From JBGPIK01 sp041484845 (lineage in GTDB: Bacteria > Desulfobacterota > Binatia > UBA9968), in NCBI GenBank assembly GCA_041484845.1, contig JBGPIK010000050.1, positions 1 to 24,242 on the forward strand: DNA of 24,242 nt, given 5' to 3'. The translations under genes were made by a program, and so were the position numbers. Shown in pieces: positions 14,864 through 22,385 of the stretch. The notes under the pieces were generated by a model. That model was not told the origin of the DNA and made no database searches. It saw nothing but the letters and a program-made list of their open reading frames with translations. How positions within the stretch are numbered: the first letter of the stretch is position 1; every line of letters begins with the position of its first letter.

Positions 14864-15613
14864 TTACTTTACCGCGCGAAACCGTAACCGCACATAATCC
14901 GCTACCCAGTTCCCTTTGGAGTCGCGCAGCTCAGGCTCCAATGCCGCGCGCACCTCGTTGAGAAAAGTTTGCCGCTCGCGCTTTTCTACCGATTGCGTGA
15001 ATGGCTGGGCAAAGATTTCGAGCCAGCCCAGAATGTCGCCCGGCAGTTGGGTCGGCCGCGGGATTAATTCGATATATTCGACGGCAAAGCCGATTCGTTC
15101 GAGCAGCGCCGAGTACTCCTCGGCCGTCGGATAATACCAGGGATCGACCGGTTCTGGATCAATGCGGCGCCGGCGCAGAGCCGCGTAAAGGGCCGCCCGT
15201 ATTTTCAACACGTTGCCGTTGCCGCCGAACTCTCCAACGAAGCGCCCGCCGGGCTTTAGTGCATGCCATACTCCGGTCACGACTTTCTCGGGCTGTTTCA
15301 TCCAATGCAAAGCCGCGTTAGTAAAGACAGCGTCGAAGACTTGCTTAAATGCAGGTTGCTGACCGTCCATGACAACTGCTTGCAAGCCGCGTTTCTTAGC
15401 TGCTTTGATCTGAGCGAAGCTCGCGTCCACTGCATAGAGTGTGCAACCGGACGACCTCACCTGTTCGCTGAGGGCGCCATCGCCGCAACCCAGATCAAGG
15501 ATACGCTCCCGCGGTTGGGGGTTCAGTATGCCTACAACCGGCTCACCGAGATCAGATACAAAACGCGCGTTTTGGGCGTAGACTTCCGGGTCCCATAAGG
15601 TGCTCTGACTCAT
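14864..15613 (-). CDS. Class I SAM-dependent methyltransferase
   Basis: I place the start at the ATG at 15613, giving 249 residues beginning MSQSTLWDPEVYAQNARFV; an upstream in-frame ATG at 15700 would add 29 residues that look non-homologous and would overlap the divergent adaptor gene. The protein is a Rossmann-fold methyltransferase: motif I ILDLGCGDG (38-46), acidic motif II residue D63 in YAVDAS, a D94-AVFTNAALHW motif IV/V region (94-104) and LKPGGRF (119-125). NAALHW is typical of the trans-aconitate methyltransferase/UbiE-like group, but the acceptor cannot be told. It diverges from the exporter operon, with 70 bp between start codons. It is separated from the binding-protein cluster by an F3 repeat. 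Confidence 0.85.
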   Translation of the reverse strand: MSQSTLWDPEVYAQNARFVSDLGEPVVGILNPQPRERILDLGCGDGALSEQVRSSGCTLYAVDASFAQIKAAKKRGLQAVVMDGQQPAFKQVFDAVFTNAALHWMKQPEKVVTGVWHALKPGGRFVGEFGGNGNVLKIRAALYAALRRRRIDPEPVDPWYYPTAEEYSALLERIGFAVEYIELIPRPTQLPGDILGWLEIFAQPFTQSVEKRERQTFLNEVRAALEPELRDSKGNWVADYVRLRFRAVK

Positions 15614-15683
15614 AGCAACAAACGCCCACTGCGAAATTGGCTTGAAAATTATCCAATTAACCCGTTTATTATGACAACGCCTC

Positions 15684-16877
15684 ATGGAAACCAAGGACAT
15701 TGATCTGGCATCGCTGAGGATCGACCGCGCCTCTCAAGGAATCGGTCCGCAAAAAAAATTCAAACGGCTGCGCAAAGCGTTCCTCTGGGCGGTCATCATC
15801 GCCGCTTTCGCCTGCGGGATATTTTTGTTGCGCGCATGGCTAAGTCCAGGCCTTCAGGTGCAACTTGCGACGGTGTCCCTGACGTCACCGGCGCAAGCGA
15901 ATGCGGTACTAACGGCCAGCGGCTACGTGGTTGCACGGCGCAAAGCCGCTGTTGCCTCTAAAGGAACCGGAACGCTCGTATTCCTCGGCGTAGAGGAGGG
16001 CGACAAGGTCAAAAAAGGCCAAGTCATAGCTCGCCTGGAGGACGCCGATGTCGTCGCCACCTTGCAACGGACGCGGGAAAATCTGCGTCTCGCCGAAGCG
16101 GATCTCCATGACGCGAAACAGTCGCTCGAGCGCACCCGCGTCCTGCTCAAGCGGGGCATGGTGGCCCAGGCCGATTTCGATACGGCCGAAGCGCGCTATA
16201 ACCGCGTGGTGGCTACGATCGCCGCGGCAAAATTCGCGGTCAGAGAGGCTGAAGTAGCGGTAGATAACATGCGTATTATTGCGCCTTTCGACGGCACGGT
16301 TTTGAAAAAGAATGCCGATGTCGGCGAGCTCGTGGCTCCCTTGGCAGGAGCTGCAAGTTCGAAGGCGGCGGTGGTTACGATTGCCGACATGTCGTCGCTT
16401 GAGGTCGAAGCCGACGTCTCTGAGGCGAACATCACGCGGGTAAGAACGCAGCAAACCTGCGAGATCGCACTCGATGCGTATCCACAGCAACGTTATCCCG
16501 GCTACGTGACGAAGATTGTGCCTACGGCGGATCGAGCGAAGGCGACGGTGTTGGTGAAGATCGGATTCAAGAGTTACGACCAGCGCGTGTTGCCCGAGAT
16601 GAGCGCCAAAATTACCTTTCTGGCGCTGGACGCGGCGGTTACGGAGGCATCGAATCGTCCGGTAGTGACGGTTCCGGCCGCTGCGGTGGCGAGCAGAAAC
16701 GGCCGCGCGGTGGTGTTTCAGGTGAAGGACGATCTTGCCGTGGAAGTTCCCGTCGTCGCCGGACAAAGTTTGGGGAGTCTGGTGGAGATCAAACAAGGCT
16801 TGAAAGAAGGGGAGAAGGTTGTCGCGAAAGTTAACGATAGGATCAAGCCTGGCGTGAAGCTCTCTCCGGCAAAATAA
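15684..16877 (+). CDS. Periplasmic adaptor (membrane fusion) subunit of an ABC efflux system, MacA/HlyD-like
   Basis: The 397-residue protein has a cytoplasmic N-terminal segment, one transmembrane helix (about 32-51) and then a periplasmic membrane-fusion architecture. A barrel-sandwich lipoyl half (77-118, with GYVVARRKAAVASKGTG and VEEGDKVKKGQVIARLED) is followed by an alpha-helical hairpin (about 119-195), the second lipoyl half (MRIIAPFDGTVLKKNADVGE), a beta-barrel domain and a C-terminal domain ending KPGVKLSPAK. It would bridge inner-membrane permeases and an outer-membrane TolC-type channel, which is not in this window. Four genes follow in tight order (gaps of 14, 18 and 6 bp). The ATG has no visible ribosome binding site, so the start is slightly uncertain. 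Confidence 0.88.
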   Translation: METKDIDLASLRIDRASQGIGPQKKFKRLRKAFLWAVIIAAFACGIFLLRAWLSPGLQVQLATVSLTSPAQANAVLTASGYVVARRKAAVASKGTGTLVFLGVEEGDKVKKGQVIARLEDADVVATLQRTRENLRLAEADLHDAKQSLERTRVLLKRGMVAQADFDTAEARYNRVVATIAAAKFAVREAEVAVDNMRIIAPFDGTVLKKNADVGELVAPLAGAASSKAAVVTIADMSSLEVEADVSEANITRVRTQQTCEIALDAYPQQRYPGYVTKIVPTADRAKATVLVKIGFKSYDQRVLPEMSAKITFLALDAAVTEASNRPVVTVPAAAVASRNGRAVVFQVKDDLAVEVPVVAGQSLGSLVEIKQGLKEGEKVVAKVNDRIKPGVKLSPAK

Positions 16878-16891
16878 CCGCATTTCCCTTC

Positions 16892-17566
16892 ATGGAAAGA
16901 CCGCTTATCGAAGTCCAAAACGTATCCAAGTCGTATCGGCGTGATGCGCTTGAGATACCGGTTTTGAAAAATATCACGCTCAGCGTACGCGAGGGTGAGT
17001 TCCTCGCATTTATGGGCCCCTCGGGTTCAGGTAAAACGACGCTCCTGAACCTCATCGCGGGTATCGACAAGCCGAGCGAGGGGCGAATTCTTGTCGCCGG
17101 AACCGACGTGACGGAATTGAACGAAACCGAGCTTGCGCTGTGGCGCTCACGAAATGTCGGCTTCATTTTTCAATTCTACAACCTCATTCCGGTATTGACG
17201 GCGCTGGAAAACGTCGAATTGCCGTTGATCCTCACGCCGCTATCGAGGAACGAGAGAAGGGCGCACGCGCAAACCGCCCTTTCGGTGGTCGGGCTGGCCG
17301 ACCGCTTGCATCATTACCCGCGGCAGCTTTCGGGCGGTCAAGAGCAGCGCGTGGCCATTGCGCGCGCTATCGTCACCGATCCGGCCATTTTGGTCGCCGA
17401 CGAGCCTACGGGGGATCTGGACAAAGTGTCGGCGGAAGAAGTGCTCGCCTTGATGGAGCGCTTGAACCGTGAGCTTAACAAGACGATTCTGATGGTGACT
17501 CACGATCCGCGCGCCGCCGAACGCGCGAGCTCGGTGCGTCAATTGGAAAAAGGCGAGCTTGCCTGA
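16892..17566 (+). CDS. ABC transporter ATP-binding protein, MacB/LolD family
   Basis: The 224-residue ATPase is complete. Walker A GPSGSGKT is at 42-49, the Q-loop glutamine is Q94 in FIFQFYNLIP, the signature LSGGQ is at 146-150 (followed by EQRVAIARA), Walker B ILVADE is at 166-171 and the H-loop histidine is H204. Length and the FQFYNLIPVLTALENVELPL segment fit the LolD/MacB ATPase group, which drives mechanotransmission-type export of lipoproteins, peptides or lipids instead of transport across the membrane. It follows the adaptor by 14 bp and precedes two FtsX-like permeases. Because ATPase and permease are separate proteins, the layout is closer to LolCDE or YknXYZ-type systems than to fused MacB. 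Confidence 0.93.
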   Translation: MERPLIEVQNVSKSYRRDALEIPVLKNITLSVREGEFLAFMGPSGSGKTTLLNLIAGIDKPSEGRILVAGTDVTELNETELALWRSRNVGFIFQFYNLIPVLTALENVELPLILTPLSRNERRAHAQTALSVVGLADRLHHYPRQLSGGQEQRVAIARAIVTDPAILVADEPTGDLDKVSAEEVLALMERLNRELNKTILMVTHDPRAAERASSVRQLEKGELA

Positions 17567-17584
17567 GGAAGCACGCTGGAACTG

Positions 17585-18736
17585 TTGAACCTGCTCATAC
17601 GCAATACCTTGCGCCACAAAGTGCGCAGCGTGCTGACCATCTTTGGAGTCGGCGTGGCGGTAATGGCATTCGCTCTGTTGCGCACTGTGGTGACCGCTTG
17701 GCATGCGGGCGTTGAAGCTTCCGCTGCCAACCGGTTGATTACGCGCCATGCCGTGTCGTTCCTGTTTCCGTTGCCACTGGCTTATCGCGATCGCATCGCT
17801 CAGGTGCCCGGTGTGAATAAAGTCACCTACGCCATGTGGTTTTCCGGTGTCTATATCGACAAGAACCAATTTTTCGCCCGTCTGGCGGTGGATTCGGAAA
17901 CGTTTTTTGACGTTTACCCGGAGTTTCTTGTCGAGAGAGAACAATTTGCAACGTTTCAGCGCGAACGCAATGCCGCGATCATCGGCGTGGAAATCGCCCG
18001 GCGCTACAATTTAAAGCTCGGCGACATCATGCTCCTCGAGGGTGACGTTTATCCGGGCCAATGGGAATTCGTCGTGCGCGGAATATACCAGCCGAGGGAC
18101 CAGACGACGGACCCGGCAACCATGATGTTTCACTTTAAGTATGTCGAGGAACGCGTGCGCCAAGAGGCGCCCGATAGAGCCGGTCAAGTCGGCTGGTATA
18201 TCGTACGGATTGCCAATCCGGATGATGCCGCGCCCGTTTCCGAAGCCATCGACAAACTATTCGAGAACTCACGCGCCGAGACCAAAACCGAAACCGAGCG
18301 GACGTTTCAACAGAATTTCTTGTCCGCTGCCAGCGCCGTCATTACCGCGATGAATATCATGTCGTTCGTCATTATCGGGATCATTCTACTGGTGCTCGGG
18401 AATACCATGATTATGTCGGCGCGCGAGCGGACGCATGAATACGCCGTGCTCAAGGCCCTCGGTTTTTCCGGGGCGAAGCTGTTTTCACTCATTGCCGGGG
18501 AGTCGTTGATCCTTTCGATCTTGGGCAGCGCGCTCGGCTTGCTGGGAACGCTTCCCGCCGTAGTGGGATTTCAAACGGTCCTCCCCAAAGGGTGGTTCCC
18601 GGTTTTTTACGTCAAGCCGGAGACGATCCTTTTTGCCGGCATCTCCGGTTTGCTGATCGGTTTCGCGGCGTCGCTGATTCCGGTTCGGCGCATTCTGTCG
18701 ACGCGGATCGTCGAAGGGCTGAGACACATCGGGTAA
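17585..18736 (+). CDS. ABC transporter permease, FtsX/MacB-like (first of pair)
   Basis: The 383-residue permease has one N-terminal transmembrane helix (about 14-36, VRSVLTIFGVGVAVMAFALL), a large periplasmic MacB-type domain (about 40-245), and three C-terminal helices of the FtsX domain (about 254-280, 305-330 and 345-365). The segment MSARERTHEYAVLKALGFSG (about 278-297) is the hallmark coupling region before the third helix pair. The start used is TTG at 17585, since the hydrophobic N-terminus MNLLIRNTLRHKVRS fits the family; GAGGAAG lies about 12 bases upstream. The protein should pair with the following permease to form a heterodimer driven by the LolD-like ATPase. Substrate unknown. 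Confidence 0.9.
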   Translation: MNLLIRNTLRHKVRSVLTIFGVGVAVMAFALLRTVVTAWHAGVEASAANRLITRHAVSFLFPLPLAYRDRIAQVPGVNKVTYAMWFSGVYIDKNQFFARLAVDSETFFDVYPEFLVEREQFATFQRERNAAIIGVEIARRYNLKLGDIMLLEGDVYPGQWEFVVRGIYQPRDQTTDPATMMFHFKYVEERVRQEAPDRAGQVGWYIVRIANPDDAAPVSEAIDKLFENSRAETKTETERTFQQNFLSAASAVITAMNIMSFVIIGIILLVLGNTMIMSARERTHEYAVLKALGFSGAKLFSLIAGESLILSILGSALGLLGTLPAVVGFQTVLPKGWFPVFYVKPETILFAGISGLLIGFAASLIPVRRILSTRIVEGLRHIG

Positions 18737-18742
18737 GCGCGC

Positions 18743-19912
18743 ATGCGGATTCCCGTCAAATACATTTTGCGCAGCTCATCGTCGCGCCGTTTGACCACGC
18801 TCCTTACGATGCTGGGAATTGCGCTGGTGGTCTTTGTCTTTACCGCAGTATTGATGATGGCCCATGGGGTGCAACAGACATTACGATCGACGGGCTCTGA
18901 TGACAACGTGACCGTCGTGCGCAAGGCCGCCATGAGCGAAATTATGAGCATTATCGACCGCGAGGCAGCAGGAATCGTCACCAATATGCCGCAGGTGGCG
19001 CGTTCCGCTGACGGGCGGCCGCTCAGCTCGCAAGAGGTGGTGGTGATCATCAATTTGGGTAAACTGGGGGCATCGGGCATCAGCAATGTGACCGTGCGCG
19101 GGATCGAGGAGGCGGCTCTTCAATTGCGACCCCAAGTGCGAATCGTGCAAGGGCGCATGTTTGAGTGGGGCGCGCGCGAAATCATTGTCGGTGCCGGTAT
19201 TACGAAACGTTTTGTCGGCGCTCAACTGGGCGAGAAGATCAAATTCGGCGGCGATCTCTGGAACGTCGTGGGAATTTTCGATAGCGAGGGCAGCGGATTT
19301 GATTCAGAGATCTGGGGCGATCTCCATCAAATCGCCGACGCATTCAAACGCTCGTCGTTTTCTACCGTTACCTTTCGTCTGAAAAACCCCGACGACTTTA
19401 CCGAACTGGTGACGGCGTTCGAGGCCGATAATCGGCTCCAATATTTCGTGCCCAAACGCGAAAAGAAATTCTTCGAAGAACAATCAGAAATGATGGCCAA
19501 ATTCATACGCATCCTCGGCGTCTTTGTGACTGTTATCTTCAGCACCGGAGCGACTATCGGCGCCATGATCACGATGTACGGTGCCGTCGCCAATCGCACA
19601 GTGGAAATCGGTACCTTGCGCGCATTGGGCTTTTACCGGCGGAGCATTTTACTGGCCTTCCTTACGGAATCCTTTGTGCTGTCTTTTGCAGGCGGCCTGA
19701 TCGGCCTGGGGCTCGCGTCGGTGCTGCAGTTCTTTACCATTTCCACACTCAATTTCGGCTCATTCTCCGAACTTGCGTTCTCCTTCGCGCTTTCGCCGTC
19801 GATCATTGCCAGCGCGCTCGGCTTTTCACTGCTCATGGGATTGTTGGGCGGCTTTTTACCGGCCGTGCGTGCCGCCCGGCTGAATATTATTCAGGCGTTG
19901 CGCGCGGTGTAA
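18743..19912 (+). CDS. ABC transporter permease, FtsX/MacB-like (second of pair)
   Basis: The 389-residue protein has the same layout as the preceding permease: an N-terminal transmembrane helix (about 17-40, TLLTMLGIALVVFVFTAVLMM), a periplasmic domain (about 45-250), and three helices in the FtsX domain (about 258-284, 308-335, 350-378). ANRTVEIGTLRALGFYRRSI (about 277-296) is the conserved cytoplasmic coupling segment, and the C-terminus GGFLPAVRAARLNIIQALRAV is typical. ATG is used six bases after the upstream stop. Sequence identity with the first permease looks low, so a heterodimer of old divergence is likely. It ends the exporter operon; a dispersed palindromic repeat follows. Confidence 0.91.
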   Translation: MRIPVKYILRSSSSRRLTTLLTMLGIALVVFVFTAVLMMAHGVQQTLRSTGSDDNVTVVRKAAMSEIMSIIDREAAGIVTNMPQVARSADGRPLSSQEVVVIINLGKLGASGISNVTVRGIEEAALQLRPQVRIVQGRMFEWGAREIIVGAGITKRFVGAQLGEKIKFGGDLWNVVGIFDSEGSGFDSEIWGDLHQIADAFKRSSFSTVTFRLKNPDDFTELVTAFEADNRLQYFVPKREKKFFEEQSEMMAKFIRILGVFVTVIFSTGATIGAMITMYGAVANRTVEIGTLRALGFYRRSILLAFLTESFVLSFAGGLIGLGLASVLQFFTISTLNFGSFSELAFSFALSPSIIASALGFSLLMGLLGGFLPAVRAARLNIIQALRAV

Positions 19913-19996
19913 CAGTAGATCATTGGGGTCCCGTTAGCGTTTTCATCCGGTCTTCGTTGCAGCGAGACTGTATGGCAATGCCGCAGGCACCGATTT

Positions 19997-20051
19997 GTCA
20001 TTCCGAACGAATGTGAGGAATCTAAGATTTCTCGCTGCGCTCGAAATGACA
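19997..20051. repeat. Dispersed CATTCCGA/CGAAATGACA palindromic repeat
   Basis: TGTCATTCCGAACGAATG followed by TGAGGAATCT, and then the inverted end ATTTCTCGCTGCGC and TCGAAATGACA, form an imperfect palindrome. Elements of this type (GTCATTCCGAGCG...GAGGAATCT...CTCGAAATGACA) are widespread intergenic repeats in many bacterial phyla. A minus-strand open frame covering it yields the familiar repeat peptide FRAQREILDSSHSFGMT, so no gene is called. It fills much of the 226-bp gap before the radical SAM gene. Confidence 0.7.
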
Positions 20052-20138
20052 GAAGAGGAATAAGTGCAGAATGTCGAGATTGCGACACGGTCTCAGCGGC
20101 GTGGGGATTGACCTAACACTAAAAGGACGACGTGATCT

Positions 20139-21029
20139 ATGATAGGCTACCTCGAATTAGAAATTATGCAGGCACGAACTCTGAGCCACGACTATCATCC
20201 GCGCAGCCTCGACGAAAACCGTTACGTCTATGCGGTTTTGAGCCGTCGCTCGGGGGGCGTGTCGATCGGAATCAATTTGAATCCTGACAAGGTCTGCAAT
20301 TTCGATTGCGTTTATTGTCAGGTGGACCGGCGCGTCCCGGGAAAAGAGCGGCGGGTCGACCTTGAAATACTTGAGCGCGAAATCAAAGATATCCTTCTCA
20401 AAGCCAAGAGCGGCGCGCTGTTCGTGCAAGCGCCGTTTAGTGGCGTTGAGAAGGACTTTCAAAAGGTAACGGATATCGCGTTTAGCGGCGACGGCGAGCC
20501 GACGACATGCCCGCAGTTTGGTCAAGCGGTGGAACTGGCCATTGCCGCCAAAAAGGAAGCGGGCCTTCCAGAGCTTAAACTCCTTCTCATCACCAATGCC
20601 ACCATGTTTCATCGCGCCAAGGTGAAGCGCGTGTTGTCGCTGTTGGATAAAAACCACGGAGAAATCTGGGCCAAGCTCGATGCCGGAACCGAGCACTACT
20701 ATCACCGCGTGGATGTCACCACGATTCCGTTCGGGCGCATATTGGATAACCTTCTTGACGCGGCGCGGCGTCGCCCCATCGTCATCCAAAGTCTCTTTAT
20801 GCGGCTCTATGGGATCCCGCCGGATACCGGTGAAATTGAAGCTTATAGCGACCGCCTAAGAGAAATTAGATCCAACGGCGGCATGATCAAACTGGTTCAG
20901 ATACATACGGTGGCGCGCGCGCCAGCTGAGCCGTATGTCAGCCCGTTATCGGATAAAGAAGTTGACACAATCGCTGCTCGGGTCGGGGAGATTCCGCTGC
21001 CTGTAGCCGCCTTCTACAGCGGCCGATGA
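20139..21029 (+). CDS. Radical SAM protein (COG0731-like)
   Basis: The 296-residue protein carries a canonical CxxxCxxC cluster motif, C53-C57-C60 in KVCNFDCVYCQVDR, which should bind a [4Fe-4S] cluster and SAM. FSGDGEPT (115-122) is the glycine-rich SAM-binding strand, and LLITNATMFHRAKV and WAKLDAGTEHYYHRVD follow, as in Fe-S oxidoreductases related to the TYW1 catalytic domain. No additional domain is present, and the substrate is unknown. The ATG at 20139 has AAGGA about 11 bases upstream; a second in-frame ATG at 20166 has none, so the first is preferred with some doubt. It stands alone between two repeat-rich gaps. Confidence 0.88.
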   Translation: MIGYLELEIMQARTLSHDYHPRSLDENRYVYAVLSRRSGGVSIGINLNPDKVCNFDCVYCQVDRRVPGKERRVDLEILEREIKDILLKAKSGALFVQAPFSGVEKDFQKVTDIAFSGDGEPTTCPQFGQAVELAIAAKKEAGLPELKLLLITNATMFHRAKVKRVLSLLDKNHGEIWAKLDAGTEHYYHRVDVTTIPFGRILDNLLDAARRRPIVIQSLFMRLYGIPPDTGEIEAYSDRLREIRSNGGMIKLVQIHTVARAPAEPYVSPLSDKEVDTIAARVGEIPLPVAAFYSGR

Positions 21030-21351
21030 CAGTGCTCTAATATCCAACTCATCCGACGGTTCCCGGGACGGATCGCGCGAAATTTTCAGTTGCCGGCCTG
21101 CGGACGAGGTCTCTTTGGCGTTCTTTCAATCGCGATGAGCACGCAACAAAAACGTACAGATCGTCCAAGTGTGGGCATATTTCGCTTTGCCTTAGGGTCA
21201 CACCTTAGAATTCATTGATCTTTTTCCACGGCATTTATTTTGCTCCATAAGTGATCTGCCATGGACCAGGACCAGCCGGCCAAACTTACAACTCATCAAT
21301 GCCTGCAATATCTAAGATGCATTTAGTTAGGCTCCGGGTAATTTGACGCTG
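21030..21351. other. Gene-free interval
   Basis: About 320 bases follow the radical SAM gene. I see no open frame with protein-like features, no tRNA-like cloverleaf and no hairpin with a T-run. The base composition is more A+T-rich than that of the neighbouring genes in the 21180-21350 part. It may hold regulatory sequence for the small genes downstream. Confidence 0.5.
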
Positions 21352-21510
21352 ATGCTTACAACGAGCGCTACCACGGTCACGGCTTTCTGGTTCATGGTGA
21401 AGACTTTACCCGGGCTGCTTCAATATGCGAGTTTCGTCGTCGGCATTCTGTCGGCGTCATGGCTCTTCGACAAATACTTCCAGGGCGACGGCCAAGCCGA
21501 TGACGAGTAG
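21352..21510 (+). CDS. Candidate 52-residue membrane-associated small protein
   Basis: A short open frame encodes 52 residues beginning MLTTSATTVTAFWFMV, with a hydrophobic stretch LLQYASFVVGILSASWLF (22-39) and an acidic tail GDGQADDE. Its stop overlaps the start of the next gene: the downstream ATG is at 21500 and this TAG ends at 21510, an 11-base overlap typical of translational coupling. The periodic hydrophobic character and the overlap are the support; there is no convincing ribosome binding site and no family I recognise. It could be a chance frame, but the tidy overlap and membrane-helix profile make it worth keeping. Confidence 0.42.
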   Translation: MLTTSATTVTAFWFMVKTLPGLLQYASFVVGILSASWLFDKYFQGDGQADDE

Positions 21511-21787
21511 AATGCTTGTCGGATTGACGATCAGCATTCTGGGGACTCTTGTGCTGCCGCCGTCCGTCTCACCGCACGACGGTAAGCTTGACTCCTACGG
21601 CTGTCATTACAATCAGGAACACAAAGACTATCACTGCCATGAAGGAGCGTTTAAGGGAGCCACCTTCGGATCCAAAATTGAGATGATTCGGCAACTGAAG
21701 CTGCAATTTCTCAACTTAGGCCGCCCCTGGCCCTATGACGACATAGCCGAAGAAGATATCACTTCCACGGAAAAGCAATCTCCCTAG
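21500..21787 (+). CDS. YHYH-type small secreted protein
   Basis: I place the start at the ATG at 21500, giving 95 residues with a Sec-type signal peptide (MTSRMLVGLTISILGTLVLPPSVS); an upstream in-frame ATG at 21425 would add a non-hydrophobic extension that overlaps the small gene before it. The mature part begins PHDGKLDSYGCHYNQEHKDY and continues HCHEG, the Cys/His-rich motif (two cysteines, four histidines within about 20 residues) found in short proteins labelled YHYH domain-containing. The motif looks suited to metal binding or a disulfide, but no function is established. Its neighbours are also small membrane or secreted proteins. Confidence 0.72.
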   Translation: MTSRMLVGLTISILGTLVLPPSVSPHDGKLDSYGCHYNQEHKDYHCHEGAFKGATFGSKIEMIRQLKLQFLNLGRPWPYDDIAEEDITSTEKQSP

Positions 21788-21814
21788 TCACCGCAAACAG
21801 CGGCCGCCCATTCT

Positions 21815-22138
21815 ATGAGTATCGGCGAACTCGTTTTTTGGTACTCGATCATTTTCTGCATTTTGCTACTTGCCCTCTTTGTTGTGCTGCTCCGGCGCAA
21901 AACTAAGAGTAAAGGGCTCTTCGCGCGAACCGACTGGCGATTATTTTTCGATTGTTTCAAAGAAAAAGCGCTACGTGGGGAATCTTGGCTGAAGATTGTT
22001 ATCGCGGCGGTTATCGCGTTATCGGCGGGATTGATGATAGTGGTTTTTGTCTTGCCCTACGGAAACACTTTAGCCCTCGCCGTGCTGGTTCTGACCGTGC
22101 TCGCGCTTGTCGTTGTCTTACCGAAATTGCTGAAGTAA
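21815..22138 (+). CDS. Small integral membrane protein, function unknown
   Basis: The 107-residue protein has three predicted transmembrane segments: about 6-26 (LVFWYSIIFCILLLALFVVL), 60-80 (KIVIAAVIALSAGLMIVVFV) and 84-105 (NTLALAVLVLTVLALVVVLP). A basic cytoplasmic-looking loop LRRKTKSKGLFARTDWRLFF lies after the first helix. The hydropathy and absence of internal repeats support a real gene, but I do not recognise the family. It begins 27 bp after the YHYH gene on the same strand and may be co-transcribed with it. No strong Shine-Dalgarno sequence precedes the ATG. Confidence 0.65.
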   Translation: MSIGELVFWYSIIFCILLLALFVVLLRRKTKSKGLFARTDWRLFFDCFKEKALRGESWLKIVIAAVIALSAGLMIVVFVLPYGNTLALAVLVLTVLALVVVLPKLLK

Positions 22139-22298
22139 GTGCAGCTGTGTCGCATGTCGTCGGCGCCCGCCGAAAGGTCGTTCCCACGCAAACGTCAGAC
22201 CCCTTGAGATGAAACCGTAAGTTCGACAGCCGCGTCGCCCCTTCGACGCGCTTGGCTCCATACCCTTAGCGCCGTTTCTCCCGATAGAGGAATCTCTC

Positions 22299-22329
22299 TT
22301 GGAAAGTGTACAGGCCGCCCGTTTATGAT
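22299..22329 (+). promoter_or_regulatory. Weak candidate promoter upstream of the third binding-protein gene
   Basis: TTGGAA (22299-22304) and TATGAT (22324-22329) are separated by 19 bp and lie 30-60 bp before the possible starts of the downstream gene. The -10 matches five of six consensus bases, but the spacer is long, so this is only a suggestion by eye. Confidence 0.2.
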
Positions 22330-22385
22330 AAAAGGGGCCAACTTCGCGTCAATACAAGGCGGTGAGTATACGACAAAGAATCTCT

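Noticed and set aside
15909..16883. Minus-strand open frame of 324 codons
   Set aside because: It is antisense to the adaptor gene, which has a full membrane-fusion architecture and operon context. The antisense product is His/Arg-rich and domain-free.
19891..20088. Small minus-strand frame after the exporter operon
   Set aside because: Its FRAQREILDSSHSFGMT segment is the usual translation of a dispersed palindromic repeat.
22139..22361. Possible tRNA or riboswitch upstream of the third binding-protein gene
   Set aside because: I could not find a consistent cloverleaf, a T-loop consensus or a recognisable riboswitch core by eye.
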